From a gamma proteobacterium HIMB30 (GTDB lineage Bacteria; Pseudomonadota; Gammaproteobacteria; Pseudomonadales; Litorivicinaceae), in assembly GCA_000227525.2 (NCBI GenBank), contig AGIG01000028.1, forward strand, positions 124,001-188,000: DNA of 64,000 nt. Direction: 5' to 3'. A program made the translations under genes and the position numbers. Below the pieces are notes generated by a model. That model ran no database searches and had not been told where the DNA came from. It saw only the letters and a program-made list of their open reading frames with translations. Positions 22,447 to 30,759 of the stretch are shown one piece after another (within the stretch, counting starts at the first letter, position 1; every line of letters begins with the position of its first letter).

Positions 22447-22539
22447 CTAGAATGCCAGTGCAAGGATTGTCATCGCCATCGCGATCAACATCAATGCAAA
22501 ACCGGTATCACCGTGAGTGAGTTCTTTCAATAATTTCAT
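22447..22539 (-). CDS. Very small single-span membrane protein (30 aa)
   Basis: A short reading frame with ATG at 22537-22539 preceded by AGGAGG at good spacing encodes 30 residues: a polar start (MKLLKELTHGDTG) and one hydrophobic helix rich in Met, Ala, Ile and Leu. It ends 3 bases before the next start. The ribosome-binding site and tight packing suggest it is translated. Function unknown. Confidence 0.5.
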   Translation of the reverse strand: MKLLKELTHGDTGFALMLIAMAMTILALAF

Positions 22540-22669
22540 TGGCTTCCTCCTGAAAGGCGACTTTATACCAAATTTTTCGACAAAAATTCAGTCATTCGAA
22601 GATTTTTCAAGCACCGAATCGCTTAGGTTTATCTCTTACGAACTCATCAGCACGCAGAAGGTCTTCAGG

Positions 22670-22695
22670 AAAAAAGGCCCGGTTATCCGGGCCTT
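22670..22695 (-). terminator. Intrinsic terminator of the Hsp20 gene
   Basis: On the minus strand a 9-bp stem (AAGGCCCGG / CCGGGCCTT, loop of 4) is followed by a T run, starting 6 bases after the Hsp20 stop. Confidence 0.9.
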
Positions 22696-22701
22696 CCACC
22701 A

Positions 22702-23139
22702 TTACGATTGATTTTCAATGAGGTTGCCTGTCTCAATCGAAATTGACCTCGGCTTCAATGCCTCTGGTAATTCACGATAGAGCTCAATATGAAGTAATCC
22801 ATGTTCAAGACGCGCACCTTTCACGAGGACATGGTCGGCGAGCTGAAATTTCCGTTCGAAACTCCGCGTTGCGATGCCTCGGTGCAAAAACTGCCGGTCA
22901 TCTTCTGACCCCGCTTTTTCACCAGAAACGGTCAACTCGTTTTGCTTCGACTCAATCGATAATTCATCGTCGGTGAAGCCAGCCACTGCCATTGTGATCT
23001 GATATTCGTCTTCGCCTGTGACTTCAATATTATAGGGCGGGTAGCCTGCGCTCTCGAGACGATTTGCGTTCTCAAGCATGCTTGCAAGTCGGTCAAACCC
23101 AATTGCTGTACGATATAAAGGGGAAAGGTCTACTGTCAT
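22702..23139 (-). CDS. ibpA: Small heat-shock protein Hsp20 (IbpA-like)
   Basis: This 145-residue alpha-crystallin family holdase keeps unfolding proteins soluble. It opens with the IbpA-like LSPLYRTAIGFDRLASMLEN. The alpha-crystallin domain (YNIEVTGEDEYQITMAVAGF to GLLHIELYRELPE) is followed by a short C-terminal tail. A sigma-32 promoter, a possible thermosensor hairpin over its AGGAGG and its own terminator surround it, so it is probably a single-gene heat-shock unit. Confidence 0.94.
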   Translation of the reverse strand: MTVDLSPLYRTAIGFDRLASMLENANRLESAGYPPYNIEVTGEDEYQITMAVAGFTDDELSIESKQNELTVSGEKAGSEDDRQFLHRGIATRSFERKFQLADHVLVKGARLEHGLLHIELYRELPEALKPRSISIETGNLIENQS

Positions 23140-23161
23140 GTGATCCTCCTAAAGCGATCAA
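23140..23161 (-). promoter_or_regulatory. Hairpin sequestering the ibpA ribosome-binding site (possible RNA thermometer)
   Basis: On the minus strand TGATC and GATCA pair around GCTTTAGGAG, placing AGGAGG in a stem-loop just before the ATG. ROSE-type RNA thermometers in ibpA leaders work this way. The stem is short and I could not fold the full leader of about 80 bases. Confidence 0.35.
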
Positions 23162-23227
23162 GTTGTGTGCTGTTCGTTACGACACAGCGGTTACTTTCCG
23201 AGGCCCGTTACGGCGCCTCAACTAATG

Positions 23228-23254
23228 GCTATGGTTTGATTTGAATTTTTCAAG
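23228..23254 (-). promoter_or_regulatory. Sigma-32 promoter of ibpA
   Basis: CTTGAAA (23248-23254, minus strand) followed after 12-13 bases by CCATAGCC (23228-23235) closely follows the heat-shock promoter pattern. It overlaps the last codons of the RND pump gene and gives a leader of about 80 bases. Confidence 0.65.
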
Positions 23255-26200
23255 GCGTTGGGTTTAAACGAATTTCTCGTCGTTTGCCTGTCAGGAAATA
23301 AAGAATGGGCACGACAAATAGAGTAAGGACCGAACTGAAACCGAGCCCCCAAACGATCGCAGTTGCCACTGGCCCCCAAATCAATGAGGACCCTCCAAGG
23401 CCAGCGGCCAGAGAAAATAATCCGGCAATGGTTGTCATCACGGTGATCACGATCGGAACAACACGACGTCGGCCCGCGTACACCGTTGCGTGCTTCAAAC
23501 TCATTCCAGCCATCAATCGATCATTTGCGGCACTGATTAATACGATTGCGGAATTCACAGCAATACCGGAAAGAGCAACCACACCATAGAGCGTGTACAA
23601 AGACAGTGGATTACCGGTGACAAACAGCCCAAGGACGACCCCTGTAAACGCCAACGGAACCGTCACCAGAATCAGTAGAGGCTGGCCATAGCTCTTGAAT
23701 TGCGTTCCAAGAATCAGATACATCACTCCCAAACCGAATAAGAAAAGAATCCCGATCGAATCGAGACTTTCCTGAATGTCATCAAGCTCTCCAGAAAAGT
23801 CGAGATTGACGTTCGGATAAGCGGCTTGTCGCTCGGCCCAAACAGCCATCACTGCTTGATTTGCCGTCACGGTATCTGTGATTTCAGAATCAATGTCTGC
23901 TTCGACCGTAATGGTGCGCCTGAAGTTATAGTGGCGAATCGTTCCGAGCGCAGGAGAGCGGTTCACCTCGACTAATTCACTGAGCGAAATCATGTCTCCA
24001 GTCTTCGTCGGCAGTTGTACACCCAAAAGCCCTGTCGGCGACGACAGTTGACCATCTGAAGCAACCACCCGAATATCAACAGTTTCGCCTTGATCTTGAA
24101 CTGACTCGACCACCTCTCCGTCGACAAGAATCCGAATATTTCGAGCAATATCGGCTGGTATGAGACCTGAGCGTGCGACTTGATCAGGATCTAAGGTCAA
24201 TTGCAAAGCAAATCGTCCATCCTGCGCATCGTCAGTAATGTCTTTAACACCGGTTGTATTCTTTAGAACGTCTCGGATTTCATCAGCCGCGGTACGTAGT
24301 TCTGAAAACTCCGACCCACGGACCTTTATCGAAATGGGTTTGGCCGCGGGAGGCCCACCTGCGAGCTCGAGGAAGGTAACCCTCGATGGCCCAGGCACGG
24401 CGCTGACAGCATCACGCATGTCGTCCACGATATCTGACACTTCGCGACCTTCAGGCTGCAAGCCGACCAACACCTGACCACGGTGGCTACCTCTCAATGG
24501 CTCAGTTTCAGTGAATTGCTGCCCCGCATATGCAACGATGCCTCGCGCTTCACCGTCGATCAGCTTGGCTGCAACGACCCGTTCAATCGCCAGTGTTAAA
24601 TCGAGGGTTCGCTCAAGCTTCGTTCCAGGCTCTGTTTCAACGTTGACGTAAAAAACGCGAATCGGATCGGAAGCAAAAAAATCAGCGCGTATCTGACCAC
24701 TCGCTAATAAGCCCACAGCCCCGATGAGAGCGGAGATCGATATCAGAAGGGTCATAATCGGTCGTCGTAACGCGCGAATCAACAGACGCGTATAGACCCG
24801 ACGGATGCTGCGATTCAGGCGCGTTCTGAAGCGCTGCATGCTCCCGCGATGATTCAGTCGCATTCCTGAACCAAGTACATGACCCGGGAGCATCCAAAAT
24901 GCTTCGACCAGACTGATGATTAAGGCAATCGAAACAACCAAGGGGATTACCATCATAAATTTCCCCAAGATGCCCGGAAGAAGCATCAACGGCATGAAGG
25001 CTGCGACAGTGGTCAAGACTGCTGCGGTTACTGGTGCAGCGGTCTCAGTCAAAGCATCGACAATTGCATCGATTCCGGTCAGACCACGCTCGATTCGATA
25101 ATAGATTGCCTCGACCACGACAACAGCATCATCGACAAGCATGCCGAGCGCGATCACAACACCCAACAACACCGTGACATTGAGTGTTTGATTCATTCCC
25201 TGAAGAATCCAGAATGTTCCCGCCAGGATGAATGGAATACCGATCGCAGTGAGTGTTGCAATCTTGAATCCCAAAAATATCCAAGCCACACCCAAGACCA
25301 ACATCAACCCGATCAAGGCGTTGTTCTGCATGATGCTAAGGGCTTTACGCGTCGGAATCGTCTGATCGTCAATCAATACAAGCCGCGTGCCAGTCACGGC
25401 TTCCAGTTCATTGCGCGTCTGAATGTAATCTTTCACCTCATCGACCAGCTCGAGGGTATTCGCACCCTCAGCTTTCATTACCGCGAGTAAGACAGATGGT
25501 TTGCCATCATAGCGAACCAACTCTGACCGCTCTGCTTGCGTTCGGGTCACTCGAGCAACATCACCAATCCGCACACTACCGTCGCGACCTAAAATTGGAA
25601 ATCGATTGAGATCAAATGCATCGGTCGATTTTCCTTTGAGGCGCACCAACCAACTGGAGCCAGCGACATCGAGCTCACCCGCGGCTAAATCTTGAAAATA
25701 GGTTTGTACTGTCGCCGCGATATCTGCGGGAGATAATCCGAGTGCTGCGATTCGCGTGGCGTCAAACTCGATGCGTATCTCGGGATCAGCCATGCCCTGC
25801 GTATCAATTCGATCAATCCGCTCTCGTCGTTCCAGCTCTTTCTCAATGAGAACAGCTTGCTCTCGGAGGCTGTCATCATCACCCGACCCAACCAAAGCAA
25901 GTGTTGCGGCCGGGAATGCGTTGGATGATGTAATTTCGATAAAGATTGGATCAGTCGCCTCGTCGGGAAATTTCCCTTCTGCAGTGTTGACCTCACGGCG
26001 CAAGTCACCAAGACGACGTTCGAATACGCTCGTTGGAATGTCTTCGAACCGAACCAGAATCGATGCCAATCCTTCTCTTGAGTAGCTGGAGACAAAATCG
26101 AGATCGTCAACACGTTGGATCGCTTCCTCGATGGGGTCTGTGATTCGACTCTCAACATCTAATGCCGATGAGCCAGGCCAAGCGACCGTAATCACGATCC

Positions 26201-26333
26201 AATTGAAGTTAATTGTCGGATCCTGCTGCCTTGGAAGAGACCAATAAGCCAGGATTCCCATTGCCAGAACGAGAATAAAAGTGAGGTTTGTAAGGACTTT
26301 GTTGCCGATCAATAATCGTGCAAATCCGATCAT
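23250..26333 (-). CDS. RND-family efflux transporter, inner-membrane subunit
   Basis: A 1027-residue proton-driven efflux pump of the AcrB/HAE-1 superfamily. It has the N-terminal membrane helix, two large periplasmic loops and twelve expected membrane segments. The proton-relay Asp pair is in GMLVDDAVVVVEAIYYR (about residue 400). It reads LPRQQDPTINFNW after TM1, typical of the less-studied RND branch. It overlaps its adaptor gene (ATGA). No outer-membrane channel gene is adjacent, so it probably uses a TolC encoded elsewhere. Substrate unknown. Confidence 0.93.
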   Translation of the reverse strand: MIGFARLLIGNKVLTNLTFILVLAMGILAYWSLPRQQDPTINFNWIVITVAWPGSSALDVESRITDPIEEAIQRVDDLDFVSSYSREGLASILVRFEDIPTSVFERRLGDLRREVNTAEGKFPDEATDPIFIEITSSNAFPAATLALVGSGDDDSLREQAVLIEKELERRERIDRIDTQGMADPEIRIEFDATRIAALGLSPADIAATVQTYFQDLAAGELDVAGSSWLVRLKGKSTDAFDLNRFPILGRDGSVRIGDVARVTRTQAERSELVRYDGKPSVLLAVMKAEGANTLELVDEVKDYIQTRNELEAVTGTRLVLIDDQTIPTRKALSIMQNNALIGLMLVLGVAWIFLGFKIATLTAIGIPFILAGTFWILQGMNQTLNVTVLLGVVIALGMLVDDAVVVVEAIYYRIERGLTGIDAIVDALTETAAPVTAAVLTTVAAFMPLMLLPGILGKFMMVIPLVVSIALIISLVEAFWMLPGHVLGSGMRLNHRGSMQRFRTRLNRSIRRVYTRLLIRALRRPIMTLLISISALIGAVGLLASGQIRADFFASDPIRVFYVNVETEPGTKLERTLDLTLAIERVVAAKLIDGEARGIVAYAGQQFTETEPLRGSHRGQVLVGLQPEGREVSDIVDDMRDAVSAVPGPSRVTFLELAGGPPAAKPISIKVRGSEFSELRTAADEIRDVLKNTTGVKDITDDAQDGRFALQLTLDPDQVARSGLIPADIARNIRILVDGEVVESVQDQGETVDIRVVASDGQLSSPTGLLGVQLPTKTGDMISLSELVEVNRSPALGTIRHYNFRRTITVEADIDSEITDTVTANQAVMAVWAERQAAYPNVNLDFSGELDDIQESLDSIGILFLFGLGVMYLILGTQFKSYGQPLLILVTVPLAFTGVVLGLFVTGNPLSLYTLYGVVALSGIAVNSAIVLISAANDRLMAGMSLKHATVYAGRRRVVPIVITVMTTIAGLFSLAAGLGGSSLIWGPVATAIVWGLGFSSVLTLFVVPILYFLTGKRREIRLNPTP

Positions 26334-27325
26334 TTGCTGATCACCAGTGCATCGCCATCGCGCGCCCTGAAACGTCCTTCTTTGATCAGGAGCAAAGTCG
26401 GCTCAAGATCGGAGACATCCACCGGTTGTCCAAGCGTGGCCGATGATCTTTCGATGAATTGTGCTTGATTATCTACTACCGCCATCACACCGTATCTTTG
26501 ATCACGCTCCACTAAATAATCAGCGGGCAGAACTGTCGATTCAGAGCGCATCGACAGCACACCAGGAGAACCTGGAGCAACTGGGATTTCTGGCTCAAAT
26601 CGTAATAGGCGCGTCCCTGTTCCTGTGTCGACTGCACCGCTTTCAACGATGAGGCGCACGTCCATTATTTCTCGACCAGATTCAAACACCACATCTTGTG
26701 CTTTGTTGATTGTGTAATCAAAAGGCACTCGCGTATGGATATCAACGGCAACAGATACAATCTCGAGAATCGGAGCTCCAATCGACATCCGAGTACCAAC
26801 AGAGGCAAGTTGTTTGATCACAATTGAATCAAAAGGTGCTTTAACTTCGCATTTGGATACCTGAAGTTCCGCTTCTTCTAATGCGACCCGTCTGGCATCG
26901 ACTCCAATGTGTGCCTGTTGACGCTCGGTTTCCCGAGTATCTTTTAATTCCTCACTGGCTATATTTGTCTTTGCTAGTTTCGCGATTCGCGCCGACTGTC
27001 GCTCACTGAATTTTAACTGTACTTCAGCTCGTCGCAGCTCTTGGATCGCTAGATCATGACGTAACCGAGTGTCGCGGCAATCCAGTCGAATGAGTGTCTT
27101 TCCACGAGGGACTCGATCACCTGGACGGGCATTAATTGCTGTAATTTCGGCGGATATTCCCGATGACAGAAGACTCGTTTCCAGAGGCTCCGCACTGGCT
27201 GGAAACTCAGTGGTCATCCGTTTTTGAAGCTCAGATACCGGTGCAACGGTGACAAATAAATCAGCAGCGACAGCGGTGTTTAGGAAACATAGCGCAACGA
27301 CTGCGAGCAATTTGGGCTGTTTCAT
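26330..27325 (-). CDS. RND efflux periplasmic adaptor subunit
   Basis: This 331-residue membrane-fusion protein has a signal peptide (ALCFLNTAVAA) and no lipobox, suggesting a soluble or helix-anchored adaptor. The lipoyl/barrel-sandwich halves (GDRVPRGKTLIRLDCRDTRL; CEVKAPFDSIVIKQLASVG) flank a helical hairpin (residues about 85-140). The stop overlaps the pump start by 4 bases. It links the pump to an outer-membrane channel. Confidence 0.88.
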   Translation of the reverse strand: MKQPKLLAVVALCFLNTAVAADLFVTVAPVSELQKRMTTEFPASAEPLETSLLSSGISAEITAINARPGDRVPRGKTLIRLDCRDTRLRHDLAIQELRRAEVQLKFSERQSARIAKLAKTNIASEELKDTRETERQQAHIGVDARRVALEEAELQVSKCEVKAPFDSIVIKQLASVGTRMSIGAPILEIVSVAVDIHTRVPFDYTINKAQDVVFESGREIMDVRLIVESGAVDTGTGTRLLRFEPEIPVAPGSPGVLSMRSESTVLPADYLVERDQRYGVMAVVDNQAQFIERSSATLGQPVDVSDLEPTLLLIKEGRFRARDGDALVISK

Positions 27326-27356
27326 CGAAGCGTCTCGGTAGCGGTGTTGTCACATA

Positions 27357-27995
27357 CTATGGGGAACGACGGACCCGATTCCAACTCGCCCCATCGAATC
27401 GATAATCGAGGCGATCATGTAGGCGCGACGATCGACCCTGCCAGAATTCAATACGCGTCGCTCGGACAGCATACCCGCCCCAATGCTGCGGTCGTGGGAC
27501 CGCATCTGGATACTCAGTCTCTAAATCACTCAATTTCGCTGTCAATACATCATGAGATTCGATGATTTGCGATTGTTGGCTTGCCCACGCACCCAATCGG
27601 GATCCTTTGGGACGCTCTTGAAAATAGGCGTCATTTTCGTCGTCTGTTAGCTTTTCAACTGAACCTTCGACTCGTACCTGACGTTCAAGTTGGTCCCACC
27701 AGAACACCAACGCCGCTGAGGGTGACGCAAGAAGTTGCTCGCCCTTATGACTCAAATAATTCGTGTAAAACTTAAAATCGCGCCCTTCATGTCCTTTCAG
27801 TAGCACAATCCGTGCGTGTGGATTTCCCATGTCATCAACCGTTGCCAGAGTCATTGCATTCGGCTCGAGCTGCGTTGTCTTTTTGGCGTCACTCAACCAC
27901 GCTTCGAACAATACAATTGGATCCTCTCCAGCGTCGTGTTCAAGCAACTGACCCACCTGATAATCTCGACGCAGTTCTTTTAAATCACGACTCAT
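27357..27995 (-). CDS. pdxH: Pyridoxamine 5'-phosphate oxidase
   Basis: A 212-residue FMN enzyme that oxidises pyridoxine or pyridoxamine 5'-phosphate to pyridoxal 5'-phosphate. Motifs visible: NAMTLATVDDMGNPHARIVLLKG, FYTNYLSHKGEQL, the Arg-rich ERPKGSRLGAWAS and the C-terminal RLHDRLDYRF...W.RVRRSP. The ATG at 27995 (MSRDLKELR) fits the family and overlaps the radA stop by 11 bases; the longer frame to 28043 is rejected. Confidence 0.96.
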   Translation of the reverse strand: MSRDLKELRRDYQVGQLLEHDAGEDPIVLFEAWLSDAKKTTQLEPNAMTLATVDDMGNPHARIVLLKGHEGRDFKFYTNYLSHKGEQLLASPSAALVFWWDQLERQVRVEGSVEKLTDDENDAYFQERPKGSRLGAWASQQSQIIESHDVLTAKLSDLETEYPDAVPRPQHWGGYAVRATRIEFWQGRSSRLHDRLDYRFDGASWNRVRRSP

Positions 27996-29349
27996 CAAAT
28001 AACTCCAACACCTGACTGATACGTTCAACACGACACACTTCAATACCGCTCACTGGCTGCTTGGGCGCATTCGCCGAGGGCACGATAGCTCTCTGAAATC
28101 CATGTTTTGCTGCCTCACGAATGCGCTCCTGACCGGATGCAACTGGCCGGACTTCCCCGGATAACCCCACTTCGCCAAAAATAACCCAGTCCTTGGGGAT
28201 TGTTTTGCCACGAAAACTCGACACACAGGCTAACAGTAATCCGAGGTCAGCTCCCGTTTCTGTGACCTTGACACCACCTACCGCGTTGACGAATACATCT
28301 TGATCGCCCAATTGGACATGGCCATGACGATGCAAAATGGCCAGCAACATTGCAAGGCGCTGCCCGTCAAGACCAACGGCAACCCGCTTCGGAGACCCAC
28401 CCAAACTACTGTCAACAAGCGCCTGGACTTCGACCAATAGAGGCCGAGTACCCTCCCACGTACAAATCACCGAAGAACCTGGAGCCACATTTTCTGGTCG
28501 ACTTAAAAAGATTGCAGATGGATTTTTCACTTCGCGTAGACCGGTTTCAGTCATTGCAAAAACACCCAGCTCTCCCACTGAGCCGAAGCGGTTTTTGTGA
28601 GCACGTAGTGTCCTAAATCGCCCACCACTGTCTCCCTCGAGCAGAAGCGACGCATCAATGATGTGCTCGAGTACTTTCGGACCAGCCAATGCACCTTCTT
28701 TGGTAACGTGACCAACCAACAGAACGATGACTCCCGTCGCTTTAGCAAGACGCGTTAACTGTGCCGCAGACTCTCGAACTTGACCGACACTACCGGGTGC
28801 ACCAGAGAGTGATTCAACTTGCATGACTTGGACAGAATCAACGACGACTAGAGCCGGTTTGACCTGTTCGACCATTGCGGCAATGGCTTCCACTCGAGTT
28901 TCAGATACGCATTCAAGATGCTCTCCACTTAACCCCAAACGTTGTGCGCGCAATGCAATCTGTTCTAACGATTCCTCCCCCGTGACATAGAGACATGGCT
29001 TTTGCGCTGACAGTAGCGTGGTGACTTGCAGTAAAAGCGTGCTTTTTCCGGCGCCGGGGGCTCCACCCAGTAAAATCACCGACCCTGGAACAAAACCCCC
29101 TCCGAGAACTCTGTCAAACTCAGAGTACCCCGAGCCAAGCCGAGAAAGCCGCTCTGGCTTAATGGCAGATAATTTTGAACGCTCAGGAATGGCTCCTGCA
29201 TACCCACCGGGACGACCCTTGGCAGGCTCAGGCACCTGAACTGATTCAACGAGCGTATTCCATGCCTGACATCCGGGGCACTGACCAACCCATTGCGATG
29301 AGGTTGCGCCGCATTCTTGACATTGGTAGATGGATTTAACTTTGGCCAC
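27985..29349 (-). CDS. radA: DNA repair protein RadA/Sms
   Basis: RadA (454 residues) is a hexameric helicase that processes recombination intermediates. The N-terminal zinc finger (CQECGATSSQWVGQCPGC), Walker A (GGAPGAGKSTLLLQ, about residue 95), the diagnostic KNRFG motif (HKNRFGSVGELG) and the C-terminal Lon-protease-like domain are all present. pdxH follows with an 11-base overlap. Confidence 0.97.
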   Translation of the reverse strand: MAKVKSIYQCQECGATSSQWVGQCPGCQAWNTLVESVQVPEPAKGRPGGYAGAIPERSKLSAIKPERLSRLGSGYSEFDRVLGGGFVPGSVILLGGAPGAGKSTLLLQVTTLLSAQKPCLYVTGEESLEQIALRAQRLGLSGEHLECVSETRVEAIAAMVEQVKPALVVVDSVQVMQVESLSGAPGSVGQVRESAAQLTRLAKATGVIVLLVGHVTKEGALAGPKVLEHIIDASLLLEGDSGGRFRTLRAHKNRFGSVGELGVFAMTETGLREVKNPSAIFLSRPENVAPGSSVICTWEGTRPLLVEVQALVDSSLGGSPKRVAVGLDGQRLAMLLAILHRHGHVQLGDQDVFVNAVGGVKVTETGADLGLLLACVSSFRGKTIPKDWVIFGEVGLSGEVRPVASGQERIREAAKHGFQRAIVPSANAPKQPVSGIEVCRVERISQVLELFDES

Positions 29350-29384
29350 ACTGGTCTCCTGTTCGGTACAGGATAGACCAGATT

Positions 29385-30212
29385 TCAGCCGACAGCGCGT
29401 TCTGAGCGACTTGATGTCAAATGTTTAAACTTGCGCTGGGCGCGAACAGCCTGCTGGACACTTTCACCGAGTACCTCGAGTACAATTTGGCAGACCAACC
29501 GGTTGGTAAAACGTGCCATTGTTGCACTCGAAGAATCCAACACCAGGTCAATCGTTCGGTGGCACGCTCGTGCCAATGGAGAGCCTGTTGGTGCGATCGC
29601 GATTAAACGCGCATTCCGTTCATCGGCAAGCGTCGCTGACTGCACCATTGGCGCCGTCTCTCCGTTGGTACAGAGAAATAAGAAGAGATCATCTGGTGAA
29701 GCCGTATTTGCCGTTAATTCTTGAATCACCGCATCGGTATGAACAACAACAGCGATAGGGGCTCCAATAAAGAGCTCTTGAGCTCCTCGAGCCAACCCTG
29801 ATGTCGGACCTAACCCGTAAATCAATAGTCGTCTGCAATCCAGGATCTCGCCAACAACTCCAAGGAGATCTTGTTCGGGTAATCGTGTCCGCGCACGGTT
29901 CATCCGGGACATGGCAGTCTCAAACATTTTATCTGCCAACTGTAGATTAGAGTCGTTATCGTCGAGACCACGAACCTGAAAGCTCGCGGGATTTGCCAAT
30001 GTCTGAGCCAACCTCAGCTTAAAGTCAGGAAAGCCGCGACACCCGAGTGAGCGGCAGAAACGATTCACGGTGGGCTCGGACACCCCCGCTGCCGCAGCCA
30101 GACGAGCGATACTCAGATGCACAGAATGCTCGGGATCGGCGAGAATAGTCTCGGCGACAGCCCGCTCGGATTTACTGAGATTTGAAAGCGATGCGCGAAC
30201 TTGATCAATCAT
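29385..30212 (-). CDS. hexR: HexR-type transcriptional regulator (RpiR family)
   Basis: A 275-residue sugar-phosphate-responsive regulator. An N-terminal RpiR helix-turn-helix (LAAAAGVSEPTVNRFCRSLGCRGF) is followed by a SIS domain (RRLLIYGLGPTSGLARGAQ; LFLFLCTNGETAP). HexR controls central carbon genes in gammaproteobacteria and responds to KDPG. I chose ATG 30212, with GGAG upstream. No Entner-Doudoroff gene is adjacent, so the target set is inferred only from family. Confidence 0.85.
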   Translation of the reverse strand: MIDQVRASLSNLSKSERAVAETILADPEHSVHLSIARLAAAAGVSEPTVNRFCRSLGCRGFPDFKLRLAQTLANPASFQVRGLDDNDSNLQLADKMFETAMSRMNRARTRLPEQDLLGVVGEILDCRRLLIYGLGPTSGLARGAQELFIGAPIAVVVHTDAVIQELTANTASPDDLFLFLCTNGETAPMVQSATLADERNARLIAIAPTGSPLARACHRTIDLVLDSSSATMARFTNRLVCQIVLEVLGESVQQAVRAQRKFKHLTSSRSERAVG

Positions 30213-30294
30213 TGTGTCGCTCCTTTGTAATTCTTCACATATTATTGAGCACACTCATTGCCGAACTCCGTTCGACCTATTTGGAGAATAAACA

Positions 30295-30759
30295 ATGTTC
30301 AATCGTAGGACAATCTTATTTGGGATTTTCATGTATCTCAGCGCCCTGACCGCCCATGCAAATGGCTTAACAGATCTGAAAGATCAACCATTTGAAATTA
30401 AGGGTCCGGCGGTGGTGAATTTCTGGGCCACGTGGTGTGCACCCTGTATTAGGGAGCTACCTGATCTCGAGATACTTGGTCAAAAATTAGGCTCTAAGGC
30501 GACTGTGTATCTGGTTAATTTTGGAGAAACCACCAAAACGATTGACACGTTCAAAGAAAAAAAACCTGAGCTGTTTGGGGAGCACACTGTACTTCTGAAA
30601 GATGCCAAGATGTCCGGACTCAAAGCCTATGGACTTCGCGGCGTTCCAACAACTGTTCTTATTAACGCATCGGGTGAAACAGTCGAGAGTATCCAAGGAA
30701 TGAAAGATTGGGGTGATGAGGAAATCGTCACCGAAATTAGAGCGAAGATCTTGCCGTAA
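30295..30759 (+). CDS. TlpA/ResA-like periplasmic thioredoxin
   Basis: A 154-residue secreted thioredoxin-fold protein with a signal peptide (cleavage near TAHANG) and active site WCAPC (about residue 45, in FWATWCAPCIREL), followed by a cis-Pro loop GVPTTVL. It probably reduces periplasmic disulfides. It is convergent with the DsbD-type gene and overlaps it by 23 bases, a likely electron source for it. Confidence 0.85.
   Translation: MFNRRTILFGIFMYLSALTAHANGLTDLKDQPFEIKGPAVVNFWATWCAPCIRELPDLEILGQKLGSKATVYLVNFGETTKTIDTFKEKKPELFGEHTVLLKDAKMSGLKAYGLRGVPTTVLINASGETVESIQGMKDWGDEEIVTEIRAKILP

Noticed and set aside
30225..30240. HexR-type palindrome (TGTAATTCTTCACA) upstream of hexR
   Set aside because: One half matches but the centre and right half do not fit the known TGTARTWWAWYTACA pattern.
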